Assembly: GCA_024364735.1 (NCBI GenBank)
Contig: JAGFNQ010001122.1
Span: forward strand, 323,570 to 387,569
Origin: Boesenbergia rotunda
Lineage: Eukaryota > Streptophyta > Magnoliopsida > Zingiberales > Zingiberaceae
Direction: 5' to 3'
DNA: 64,000 bases
The position numbers and the translations under genes were made by a program. Positions 32,914-44,974 of this stretch are shown here, piece by piece; the stretch's first letter is position 1, and each line of letters begins with the position of its first letter. Under the pieces are notes generated by a model. The model saw nothing but the letters and a program-made list of their open reading frames with translations, had not been told where the DNA came from and made no database searches.

Positions 32914-33802
32914 TGTTGGTGCAGAATGCACCCAAGTCAAACCTGTGTTTTGATAATGGCAACAGAGGTCAAAAGTTAAGTCTTACTTGTTTTCTAACAA
33001 GTTAGTCTAGTGTGCAGAAAAAGACCTAGCGAAGGACTGCTAGGCACTGGCGAAGGAATGCCAGGGTCAAAAGCCCTAGCGAAGGACTGCTAGGCTCCAG
33101 GCGAAGGACAACCTGGGACTGAAGCCCTAGCGAAGGAATGCTAGGCACCGAGCGAAGGGCAGCTCGGCATCCAAGACCTGACAAAGGACCGTCAGGCAAA
33201 AGTCCAACCAGAGGAACGGTTGGCATCAGGTAAATTCTCTCGAGAGGAGTAGGTGAGGACGCGTTCCCCGTCGAGGGAACAGTAGGCGTCGGTTCGACCT
33301 AGGGCTCCATTTTGGAGACCAAAGTCAGAACCAAGACAGCTAAGGCTGTATAATCTAACCACTTAATGTATTGTTGTGTTTTGGACTAACCCTGGATGCA
33401 GGACCGAAGGAACGTGTGTCTGCAGCTCAGAAAGCCTCAAAGGAGAGAGGCAATGACTGAGTAGGGCGCCCGGAGTGTCCCGGGCGCCCCCAAGGTGAAC
33501 ACAAAACATGCAAATCAGAAACAAGCTTCGATAGTGCTTCCTGCGGGCGCCCCCGCGCTCCCGGGCGCCCCCGCTGCTCCCGGGCGCCCCCATGCGCATG
33601 CCTCGACCCAGGCCAGCTACCGAAGCTCCCTTCGAAGCCAAGCAGATAACTCTTTGACCCGGTCAATCCGGGCACCCCGAGCGGTCCGGGCGCCCCGGTC
33701 AAAGCGGATCCAGAGGATCAGACGTGACCGAGACTTTGGCGGATCAAAGGCCACGTGGGGGGTGCCCCCGACATCCCGGGCGCCCCCAGGCCCTATATAA
33801 AG
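32914..33802 (+). mobile_element. LTR family A, copy 2 (right part replaced by Gypsy element)
   Basis: It starts TGTTGGTGCAG and aligns with the reverse complement of 12099 down to about 10975. Order: stem-loop array (33025-33223), CTCTCGAGAG and GTTCCC-CGTCGA-GGGAAC dyads (33236-33280), GGGCGCCC array (33465-33785), TATA box CTATATAAAG (33793-33802). The Gypsy 5' LTR begins at the next base. The remaining ~400 bp of the LTR is not found on the far side of the Gypsy element. Confidence 0.85.
33025..33223. repeat. Array of eight covarying stem-loop units (LTR A, copy 2)
   Basis: Arms/spacer by unit: 33025 CCTAGC/GCTAGG; 33047 CTGGC/GCCAG; 33075 CCTAGC/GCTAGG; 33097 CCAGG/CCTGG; 33126 CCTAGC/GCTAGG; 33148 CCGAGC/GCTCGG; 33177 CCTGAC/GTCAGG; 33204 CCAACC/GGTTGG. 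The spacers are GAAGGACT, GAAGGAAT, GAAGGACT, CGAAGGACAA, GAAGGAAT, GAAGGGCA, AAAGGACC and AGAGGAAC. All arm pairs listed are fully complementary. Confidence 0.95.
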
Positions 33803-36551
33803 TGTAAAATCCGACACTTTTGACTAGGTTCCGGAAATTTTCGGAGAGTTATCGGGAAGGTTTCAGGGTTTTCGAAGACTTGGCATTAAATTAGGGACTA
33901 AAGTGTAATTAAAACAAATGGCTACAAGGGGTTAATGGGTTGGAAATTATGACTTAGGGGCAACTTTGCAATTAGATGGAAATGGTGTGGACTAAAGTGC
34001 AAAAAGGCCAAAATAAAAGGCCGGTTAGGGTTGGGTCTGCCGCATCCCACTCCACAGTCGCTTCTCCTCTCGCCCGCGTGCCCTAGCCGCACCTCTCCCG
34101 ATCGAGCGCCGCCGTCTCCTCCACACGAAGTCGGCAAGCTCAAGGCCGGCGGTTCCTCCTCCTCTTCGGCCGCGCACACTTGACGCCGAGCCCTAATCGC
34201 AGAGAAAGCCGTCAGCCGACCACTGGATTCCTCTCCTCGCGTGTTCAAGCGGAGTCGAGCCTTGTGTTCCAGCTGAGATCTGAGGACGAAGCTGGGCACC
34301 AACCGCTGATACCAGGCGACTCGATTCCGGCTAGATTTGGCTAGACCTTGCGAGTGTGCGATTTCATCTTGGAGCTGGTGGGCTGGAGCTCAACCGCGAC
34401 ATTGGCGTGGGCAGCTCAGGTAACTTTGCTCGGTATTCCCTGCCGATTGGTGGTTTTGTCAATGAAACTTTTCCAAATCAGGATCGTGCTAGTTGTTGTG
34501 TATTCCTAGTAGATTTCTTATCAATCCGGCAGTTGGGGAATGAGTGTGTTATGCTATTACTTGGGTTGATTATTTCTGTGCTCTGCCGTGAACAGAACTG
34601 TAGGGGAAGGTTTCTACCATTTACTTGCCAAGGCTAGCTCACAGCTCAGATCTGATTCTGGAAGCTTAATTTGGCAATTTAGCTCTCTGCCTACTGTGGT
34701 GATCTGCCATCGAAGCTGGGATAAGAGGTGAGTTGAGTTGAACAGATTGTTATGTTTATTTGCTATTGATAATGTGATTAGTAGATTGGGCAGGTAGTTG
34801 TGAGCTTTGTGATCAATCTAAATCTGATCTGGGTTGTTTAATTCTTGATCCGTGGGCTAATTGTGAATCAATCAGTTAATTGGATGAGATTAACTGAAAC
34901 ATGAAATGATTAGGTTAACCCTATTAAGATTTAGGGAGTAATTAGCTAATTATCCTTCTATAACTAGCTAATTAAATTAAATCCATGATACAGGAGCTTG
35001 ACTTGGATTATATTTTGACGGGTGGTTCTGTCTCGTTGATACGGACTTCACCTATTTGGAGGCGGGTACCCTTTGACTTATCTATCTTGATATTGTCATT
35101 TTGTTATGCATAGAATGTTATAGATAGCAGTAAGATTCTACGCTATCCCTGGTTATTATGTTTGTCTGGATATTGTGGTTTACCCTGTTTATTATGTCAG
35201 TTCTGGATACTATTGTTTATCCTTGAGTTATTATTCTGTTAGTTCCATACAGTCTCAGTATTGTCATCTACATGTATGCTTAGAGATCGTGGTATTCTCC
35301 TGCATTTGACCTTGAGGGATCTGTATTTCAGGTCAGTATACCTTGTAGGTTACCTGTATTTCCTGTTATAGGATTTCAGACTGAGACTTAGTATACCGAG
35401 GACTTGGGAGGGAGGTATGTGTATCTATCATACACCATCCTTGCACTGTTGCATGCCGGCGATCAGCGACTCCCTTGTGGTTGAGCCTAATCGTTTTCCG
35501 GTACATGACGGGCACACACGGCCACTCATGGGTTAGTGGATACCGTAGATGTGTGCATTTGCCCTGTATTGCTCCGTTCGTCCACTATTTGGAGGGTGAG
35601 CGCGGGCGTGGTAGCAAGCAGGGATCCCTTCTCGTACTGAGCCACGAGGAGATGAGAGCTTGACTCCCCCATTGCTTGGGGTCGGAGCGGAGTCTCCACC
35701 AGCATCCTGTCCACCCGGTCACTCAGGAGTAGTGATGGCAGAGTGTACAGTTGTCAGAGCCCTACCCGTTCAGACGTCCCTATGACAGGTGTACGATGAT
35801 TCTGTCTGGTGTCAGGGGTGACACATGTCATTGCACCATGTGCATATTTGCATCGTGCATTGTTTGCTGCACTTGATTCTTGCACTTGTTTGACATCGCA
35901 TATTCTGGAGACTTGTTATCTGTGTTATATGTCTATTGGTTTTCCTTATCTTACCCTCTATACAGGTTAGATGGATTCAGGTATGTATCTACTTCGGTAT
36001 GTTCAGTACTAGTCTTTCCCTACTGTTGCTATGAGACTGTAGTAGCTGAACTTTATTGTTAGTATAACCTTCTATGCATATCTGTTGGGTATTCGCTGAG
36101 CTATGGACTCACCCCGTTGCCATATATGTTTATTTCAGGTTGATGTCTGCGAGGAGATCCCGAGCCGCCAGTCCCCAGCTCCAGAGGAGCTCTTTTTGAT
36201 TTTGGTTTCCGTTGTTTCATTATGGACCCTGTAGTATTTACTATGCTTCCGCTATTATGTTTTGAACATGTATGCACGTTTTATTTGATGGATTGTACTT
36301 TTGAGTCCTATGTTGGACTTCGTGTGATTTTGGTTTTGTTCCTGCCCCCTGGCAGCTCAGGTGAGTTCGGATTTGGTTTTCGATAGTTAAATTATATAAC
36401 TGTTGTTCTGCATATATCTGAGGCCTGAGGCCCTTTAAACTGCGTGGTTGTGTTATATTATCTGTGTGTATGTGTAAATTGTCCGCCGGACAGGGGAGGT
36501 GCTGTCCGATTTTCTATTGGATCAGCGGCTCCTGGGTCTCGGGGCGTGACA
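33803..36551 (+). repeat. Gypsy 5' LTR
   Basis: It starts TGTAAAATCCGACAC and ends GGGGCGTGACA (2749 bp). The GC-rich stretch 34040-34310 resembles a plant 5' UTR, with a donor-like CAG|GTAAC near 34420. Frames in it, including the antisense one at 33922-34302, recur in the 3' LTR simply because the LTRs are copies. Confidence 0.95.
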
Positions 36552-36560
36552 ATTTATTTT

Positions 36561-36572
36561 TGGTATCAGAGC
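36561..36572 (+). other. Gypsy primer-binding site
   Basis: TGGTATCAGAGC, complementary to initiator tRNA-Met, nine bases after the LTR end. Confidence 0.92.
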
Positions 36573-36901
36573 GTAGGTTTCGATGCCTACGTGTTTTACG
36601 GGATTTTCGGGGTTTATCTGATACCGATTTATTTTTGGTATTTTTGGTATCAAGCCCAGGATGCGGGATACCATCGATTCGTGGATTTCTCGGAATTTAA
36701 ATCTGACACTGAACTGGTAGGTGTCGGAGCTCGGGTTTGATGTTATTCATCCGAGTACATTACGGATTTTTAAAGCCGTGGTTGCGATGCGACGGCAATT
36801 TGGGGACTTGGCAGCGACAGGACTTCTCCAGGCAGCAAATAGGTAAATTAAGGTTAGCCTCTTGGTTTTGGGTTTTAATACTCGTTAATAATTTAACAGG
36901 T

Positions 36902-38915
36902 ATGACGCGAGATGCTCATATTCCTGTACTGAGACGTGGTCGGGGACGGCCACGTAAGGAGACTTTAGAGCCTTCGGCTGTAGAGCCAGCAGAGAGAGAG
37001 TCTGATAGCCGAGGTCAGACTTCGCAGGACATCCAGAGAGGTCAGGGTTCCCCGACTCAGAGGGTCCCTACTCCTTTTCCATCAGCAGTTCCTACTGCCC
37101 CTCCTGCAGTGTCTACTCCGGTAGTATTTACTGTGTCAGCAGCCGTACCACTGCCGACCCATTCAGTACCTGTAGGATCTGCATCGATGTTCCCGGCAGT
37201 TCCATCAGAGGCACCCATTCCGAGGCAGCCTGCAGTTACCGCGGTGGTACCTGCCCCGGTTATTCCCCCTACACCATCGGAGACGCCTATACTTGCTCCG
37301 ATGTACTCTACAGTTCCCCCAGCAGCACCAGGTCTATACTATCAGACTGTGCCATCAGCCGTACCGGCACCGTCGTATGCTACTGCACCCCCGGCTATGA
37401 CTACTGCAGCGTATCCCACTATCCGACTACGATGCAGGCCCCGGTGCTCCCTTCAGTTCCACCGGCATTTGTTGCCCCGGGATTTCCTACTGTACCTGTG
37501 GTACCACCTGTGGTGTCCACCCCGGCTATGCCTGCGGCTCCTTCTATGATTCCTGCCCCAGGATGTTCCACCGTGCCCCCTGCAGCACTTGCTCTTACAG
37601 ACGGCATTCGAGATCGGCCCGGATTCCGATATTGGCGGCGTCCGTAAAGGGCCGATTCACTCTATTCCAGGGAGGACCAGATCCAGCTGCGGCCCGAGAG
37701 TGGATCAGGACACTTGAGAGTACTTTCCGTTATCTGACGTGTTCAGAATGGGAGAAGGCTGAGTTGGCTGTTTATCATCTGCGAGATCAGGCGTATGCCT
37801 GGTGGTCTACGCAGCAGACCGTTATTGGCGAGGAGTTTGTCACCTGGGACACATTCCGGGAGGCATTTGAGGCGAGATACCTTCCAGTATCGTTCCGCAT
37901 GGCTAGACGACAGGATTTCGTACTTCTCAAGCAGGGAGACTTATCAGTACTGGAGTATGAGGCGGAGTTTACCCGCCTATCAGAGTATTGCCCTCACCTA
38001 GTGGCAAACGACATGGAGAGGATGACTCAGTTCCATCAGGGTCTAGCGGCATATATTCAGACCCGTATGTCAGGATTTATCCCGACTTCTTATCGAGAGG
38101 CATTAGAGCGTGCGCTCGTTATTGAGATGACTCAGCACAGATTATTTGGGGGTAAGAAGAAGGGGAAACAGGCTACGACGGACTCAGCTCAGCCACAGCA
38201 GCCGCAGACTACTGGACAGAAGCGCGGCCGCCACACTCAGGCAGCTTCTGGCACTTCTGGGGCATCCTCTGGGCCCCAGAAGTCGAGACGCTCTTCTACC
38301 GGATCCTTCCAGTCTTCTCAGCAGGACCGGAAGAAGACTGTACAGCCATCTTACTGTACCCGTTGCGGATCCCGAGAGCACGTAGTAGCAAACTGTCGCC
38401 TGGAGCAGGCCGTTTGCTACTACTGCAGATTACCAGGACATTTGAGCAGGGACTGTGCCTTGAAGGCACAGAATGAGGGGACGGGAGCCACTAGCCAGAC
38501 TGGACATTCAGGACAGTCAGGAGCTCAGAGAGGCGGACGGAGGACTCAGCCTTCATTCCGCCAGTCGTATGCCGCCCCACCAGCACCTGCTTACGGTATG
38601 CTAGGACATGAGGCCAGTTACACCCCAGCCTTATCCCAGAGCTCAGCTGCAGGACCTCCACAGCAGACCTATCCAGTTTATCAGCCTGTGATGCAGCAGC
38701 CTCAGTACTCGGTGGGAGGGTCAGTTCAGCAGCATCAGTCTCAGTTGCAGATCCCACCTCAGCATACCCAGCCGGCCCATCACAGCAGTACCCAGCGTCC
38801 ACCACCACCACCACCGCCTGAGACTGGTCGGATATATGCTGTCACGCGGGAGGAGGCCCAGCGAGCCGACGGATCGGTATTCCGCGGTACTATTTTCTTT
38901 ATGCTTTCCTGCTGA
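36902..38915 (+). pseudogene. Gypsy gag
   Basis: ATG 36902 opens MTRDAHIPVLRRGRGRPRKE, then a long Pro/Ala/Val-rich stretch. The frame changes near 37420 and again near 37630, so the start and the capsid are not in one frame. The capsid part (about 37650-38150) has REWIRTLESTFRYL, AYAWWSTQ and QDFVLLKQGDLSVLEYEAEF. Two CCHC knuckles follow, CTRCGSREHVVANC and CYYCRLPGHLSRDC (about 38355-38460), then a Gln-rich linker. The frame shifts again near 38890 at the junction to the protease. Confidence 0.88.
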
Positions 38916-41900
38916 GCTATTAGTTGATACGGGTAGTTCTTACTCCTTCATATCGCGGATATTCATGAGTAGGATTGGTAGATTGGCTACCGCTAGACTA
39001 CAGGGGTTATCTGTATCCTTACCCTCAGGAGAGATCTTGAGGATCACACAGGAGGTCAGAGCATGCCCATTAGATTTCGGTAGTATTACCCTCACGGTTA
39101 ATCTGTTAGTTCTGGAGATGGTGGACTTCGATATTATTATTGGTATGGACATCCTTACAGCGTATCATGCCACAGTCGATTGCCAGATGAGGGTGGTCAC
39201 CTTCCGGCCTCCGGACCAACCCTCGTGGGATTTCACTGGCATCAGGGATGAGGGCTTATCGGTTATTTCTGCGCTTCAGGCACAGAGACTACTATCTCGC
39301 GGATGTCAGGGTTTCTTACTGTCATTTATTAGCACCGATGACAGCAGTAGCCCTCCGCTCTCGGACGTCCCAGTGGTCCGAGAATACCAGGACGTATTTC
39401 CAGAGGAGCTACCAGGTTTGCCTCCCAGGAGGCAAGTGGAGTTTACTATTGAGCTGATACCGGGGACTTCGCTGGCATCGAAAGCTCTGTACCGCATGGC
39501 ACCGAGAGAGTTGGACGAGCTGAAGGTCCAACTCCAGGAGTTATTGGACAGGGGATTCATCAGACCTAGCGTCTCACCATGGGGTTCCCCAGTTCTCTTC
39601 GTGAAGAAGAAAGACGGTTCTTTGAGGTTGTGCATCGACTACAGACAGTTGAATGCAGTAACCATCAAGAACAAGTATCCCCTACCACGGATTGAGGATT
39701 TGTTTGATCAGCTCAGGGGCACATCTGTGTATTCCAGGATTGATCTGCGATCCGGATATCATCAGCTGAGGGTCAGAGAGTCAGATGTCCAGAAGACAGC
39801 GTTCCGCACCAGATATGGACACTATGAGTTTTTGGTAATGCCATTTGGGCTTACCAATGCTCCAGCGGTATTCATGGACTTGATGAACCGCGTATTTCTG
39901 CAGTATCTGGATCAGTTCGTCATAGTATTCATTGATGACATCTTAGTTTACTCACATTCTGAGGAGGAGCATGCACAGCATCTTCGCATCGTATTGGAGA
40001 CTCTCAGACGAGAGCGTCTATATGCGAAGTTCAGCAAGTGTGCCTTCTGGTTGTCATCAGTAGGTTTTCTGGGACACGTGGTATCTAGCAGAGGCATCTC
40101 AGTAGATCCCCAGAAAATCGAGGCTGTTACCAGCTGGGAGCAGCCGAAGTCAGTTACTGAGGTTCGTAGTTTCTTGGGTTTGGCCGGATATTACCGACGA
40201 TTTGTAGAGGGATTTTCCACTATTGCTGTGCCACTGACACGCCTTACCAGGAAAGGCGTGAAGTTCACATGGACAGAGGCTTGTGAGACCAGCTTTCCAG
40301 GAGCTGAAGCGGCGATTGGTGACGCACCCGTCCTCGTTCTTCCATCAGGAGAGGACGGATTTGTGTTGTATACCGACGCATCTCATCAGGGGTTAGGCGC
40401 AGTTCTGATGCAGCACGGCGGGTAGTGTCTTATGCTTCTCGACAGCTGAAGGAGCATGAGAAGAACTACCCAGTTCATGATTTAGAGTTTGCAGCTATTA
40501 TCTTTGCGCGGATCTGGAGGCACCACCTGTACGGTATTACCTTTGAGATTTCACTGATCATAAAAGTCTCAAGTATCTGTTACGCAGAAGGAGCTCAACC
40601 TCCGACAGAGGAGGTGGATGGAGTTCCTTAAGGATTATGATTGCACCATTAGCTACCATCCGGGGAAAGCTAATGTTGTGGCGGACGCATTGAGCAGGAA
40701 GTCCAGAGGGACTTTGGCCTGCCTCCGGCATCAGTTACCGAGCTAGTTCAGGGTTTTCAGAGTTGGGCTTAGAGGAGCAGAGACGGACTGAGCAGGGTAT
40801 TCTTGTGACTATGGTTGCTCAGTCTTCCATCCGGACGAGGATTCGAGAGGCCCAGGCCACTGATCAGCACCTGCAGTCCCTTGGCAGCCAGATAGCTTCA
40901 GCACAGCAGTCTGAGTTCACCAGAGATGACGAGGGTACTCTCTACTTCCGAGGGAGACTTTGCGTACCCGAGTCACATCCGGTCCGAGAGGAGTTACTGC
41001 AGGAGGCTCATCGTTCCCGATTTGCTATCCACCCGGGCGGGACCCGTATGTACCGAGACCTGAGGCGTTCCTACTGGTGGAACGGCATGAAGAAAGACAT
41101 CGCGGATTTTGTAGCTAGATGTCTAGTTTGCCAGCAGGTTAAGGCTGAGCACCAGAGACCTGCTGGACTACTTCAGAGGATTCCCATTCCCGAGTGGAAG
41201 TGGGAACACATTACTATGGACTTCGTGATGGGATTACCGAGGACTCAGCGAGGACACGATGCGATTTGGGTGATCGTTGATCGATTAACCAAATCTGCAC
41301 ACTTTTTGGCCATTCGGAGGACAGACTCCTTGGACAGACTAGCAGAGTTATATTGTAGAGAGATTGTTCGGCTGCATGGTGTTCCGATGAGCATTATATC
41401 AGACCGAGACCCTCGCTTCACATCACGTTTTTGGCAGAGTCTGCAGCGGGCCATGGGTACCGAGTTGAGGTTCAGTACCGCTTTCCATCCGCAGACCGAC
41501 GGGCAGTCAGAGCGGACTATTCAGACTCTAGAGGACCTATTGAGAGCTTGTGTTGTGGATTTCGGAGGCAGCTGGGAGGATCATCTACACCTGGTTGAGT
41601 TTGCCTACAACAACAGCTATCATGCGGCTATACAGATGGCACCGTATGAGGCGTTGTATGGTAGGCCTTGTCGGACACCTACCCTCTGGGAGGAGGTTGG
41701 AGAGTCCCAGTTGCTAGGACCTCAGAGAGCACAGTTTGAGGCGGAGTTAGTCCGTACTATTAGACGACGGATGTCCGAGGCACAGGATCGACAGAAGAGT
41801 TATGCGGATCGGAGACGGAGACCTCTGGAGTTCTCCATTGGCGACCATGTGTTCCTTCGTGTTTCACCCACGAAAGGGGTGAAGAGATTCGGTCTTCGAG

Positions 41901-42256
41901 GTAAGCTTGCTCCGCGATACATTGGTTCTTTTCAGATTTTGGAGAGGATTGGAGCAGTAGCTTACCGTCTGGCATTACCACCTTCCCTATCTGGAGTGCA
42001 TGACGTATTTCATGTATCGATGCTGAGACGGTATGTACCAGACCCTACGCATGTGCTGTCAGACGTATCTGTTCCCCTTCAGCCGGATACGACGTATGAG
42101 GAGGTTCGGACACGAATTTTGGGCTACAGAGAGCGCCAGTTGCGGAACAAGACCATCCGGTTGGTTAGAGTCGGATGGCAGCATCACTCAGATGAGGAGG
42201 CTACCTGGGAGCTTGAGGATGTCATCCGAGCTCGCTATCCCCACTTGTTCACTTGA
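38836..42256 (+). pseudogene. Gypsy pol (protease, RT, RNase H, integrase, chromodomain)
   Basis: Protease active site LLVDTGSSYSF (about 38925). RT with DLRSGYHQL and the FIDDILVYS catalytic motif (about 39930). RNase H begins LYTDASHQGLGAV (about 40368), where frame changes near 40425-40430 and 40530-40760 break it. Integrase resumes in the frame 40763-42256: zinc-binding H..H..CLVCQQ, core MDFVMGLP, ISDRDPRFTS and TDGQSERTIQ. It ends in a chromodomain-like EEATWELEDVIRARYPHLF. Integrase and RT are open and well conserved; RNase H is broken. Confidence 0.92.
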
Positions 42257-42354
42257 GGTATGTATGGTTAGTTACTGTTCAGTATTTATATCAGCATACT
42301 TCTTAGTAGTGTTTACTATAGGGAATATCGAAATTTGGGGACCAAATTTTTATT

Positions 42355-42366
42355 AGTGGGGGAGGA
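42355..42366 (+). other. Gypsy polypurine tract
   Basis: AGTGGGGGAGGA directly before the 3' LTR start TGTAAAATCC. Confidence 0.85.
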
Positions 42367-44974
42367 TGTAAAATCCGACACTTTTGACTAGGTTCCGGAA
42401 ATTTTCGGAGAGTTATCGGGAAGGTTTCAGGGTTTTCGAAGACTTGGCATTAAATTAGGGACTAAAGTGTAATTAAAACAAATGGCTACAAGGGGTTAAT
42501 GGGTTGGAAATTATGACTTAGGGGCAACTTTGCAATTAGATGGAAATGGTGTGGACTAAAGTGCAAAAAGGCCAAAATAAAAGGTCGGTTAGGGTTGGGT
42601 CTGCCACATCCCACTCCACAGCCGCTTCTCCTCTCGCCCGCGTGCCCTAGCCACACCTCTCCCGATCGAGCGCCGCCGTCTCCTCCACATGAAGTCGGCA
42701 AGCTCAAGGCCGGCGGTTCCTCCTCCCCTTCGGCCGCGCACACTTGACGCCGAGCCCTAATCGCAGAGAAAGTCGTCAGCCGACCACTGGATTCCTCTCC
42801 TCGCGTGTTCAAGCGGAGTCGAGCCTTGTGTTCCAGCTGAGATCTGAGGACGAAGCTGGGCACCAACCACTGATACCAGGCGACTCGATTCCGGCTAGAT
42901 TTGGCTAGACCTTGCGAGTGTGCGATTTCATCTTGGAGCTGGTGGGCTGGAGCTCAACCGCGAGATTGGCGTGGGCAGCTCAGGTAACTTTGCTCGGTAT
43001 TCCCTGCCGATTGGTGGTTTTGTCAATGAAACTTTTCCAAATCAGGATCGTGCTAGTTGTTGTGTATTCCTAGTAGATTTCTGATCAATCCGGCAGTTGG
43101 GGAATGAGTGTGTTATGCTATTACTTGGGTTGATTATTTCTGTGCTCTGCCGTGAACAGAACTGTAGGGGAAGGTTTCTACCATTTACTTGCCAAGGCTA
43201 GCTCACAGCTCAGATCTGATTCTGGAAGCTTAATTTGGCAATTTAGCTCTCTGCCTACTGTGGTGATCTGCCATCGAAGCTAGGATAAGAGGTGAGTTGA
43301 GTTGAACAGATTGTTATGTTTATTTGCTATTGATAATGTGATTAGTAGATTGGGCAGGTAGTTGTGAGCTTTGTGATCAATCTAAATCTGATCTGGATTG
43401 TTTAATTCTTGATCCGTGGGCTAATTGTGAATCGATCAGTTAATTGGATGAGATTAACTGAAACAAGAAATGATTAGGTTAACCCTATTAAGATTTAGGG
43501 AGTAATTAGCTAATTATCCTTCTATAACTAGCTAATTAAATTAAATCCATGATACAGGAGCTTGACTTGGATTATATTTTGACGGGTGGTTCTGTCTCGT
43601 TGATACGGACTTCACCTATTTGGAGGCGGGTACCCTTTGACTTATCTATCTTGATATTGTCATTTTGTTATGCATAGAATGTTATAGATAGCAGTAAGAT
43701 TCTACGCTATCCCTGGTTATTATGTATGTTTTGGATATTGTTGTTTATCCCTGTTTATTATGCCAGTTCTGGATACTTGTTGTTCATCCCTGAGTTATTC
43801 TGCTGTTAGTTCCATACAGTCTCAGGTATTGTCATCTCCATTTGTATGCAAGAGATCGGGGTATTGTCTCCTGCATTTGACCTTGAGGGATTGGTAGTTT
43901 CCGGTCAGTATACCTGGTAGGTTACCTGTATTTCCTGTTATAGGATTTCAGACTGAGACTTAGTATACTGAGGACTTGGGAGGAGGTATGTGTATCTATC
44001 ATACACCATCCTTGCACTGTTGCATGCCGGCGATCAGCGACTCCCTTGTGGTTGAGCCTAATCGTCTTCCGGTACATGATATGCGCACACGGCCACTCAT
44101 GGGTTAGTGGATACCGTAGGATGTGCGCATTTGCCCTGTATTGCTCCGTTCGGCCACTATTTGGAGGGTGAGCGTGGGCGTGGTAGCAGCCAGGGATCCC
44201 TTCTCGTACTGAGCCACGAGGAGATGAGAGCTTGACTCCCCCATTGCTTGGGGTCGGAGCGGAGTCTCCACCAGCATCCTGTCCACCCGGTCACCTAGGA
44301 GCAGTGATAGCAGGGTGCGTACAGTTGTCATAGCCCTACCCGTTCAGACGTCCCTATGACAGGTGTACGTTGATCTGTCTGGTGTCAGGGGTGACACATG
44401 TCATTACACCATGTGCATATTTTGCATCGTGCATTGTTTGTTGCACTTGATTCTTGCACTTGTTTGACATTGCATATTCTGGAGACTTGTTATCTGAGCT
44501 TATATGTCTATTGGTTTTCCTTTGGTATTTCTTACCCTCTATACAAGTTAGATGGATTCAGGTATGTATCTACTTCGGTATGTTCAGTACTAGTCTTTCC
44601 CTACTGTTGCTATGAGACTGTAGTAGCTGAACTCTTATTGTTAGTATAACCTCCTATGCATATCTGTGGGTATTCGCTGAGTTATGGACTCACCCCGTTG
44701 CCATATATTTTTATTTCAGGTTGATGTCTGCGAGGAGATCCCGAGCCGCCAGTCCCTAGCTCTAGAGGAGCTCTTTTTGGTTTTGCTTTCCGTTGTTTCG
44801 TTTATGGACCCTGTAGTATTTACTATGCTTCCGTTGTTATGTTTCGAATATGTACTCACATTTTATTCGATGGTATTGTACTTTTGAGTCCTATGTTGGA
44901 CTTCGCTCGGTTTTGGTTTTGTTCCTGCCCCCCGGCAGCTCAGGTGAGTTCGGATTCTGGTTTTACGACGTATA

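Noticed and set aside
33922..34302. 126-codon minus-strand frame repeated at 42486-42866
   Set aside because: Present twice only because both Gypsy LTRs are copies; no family motif.
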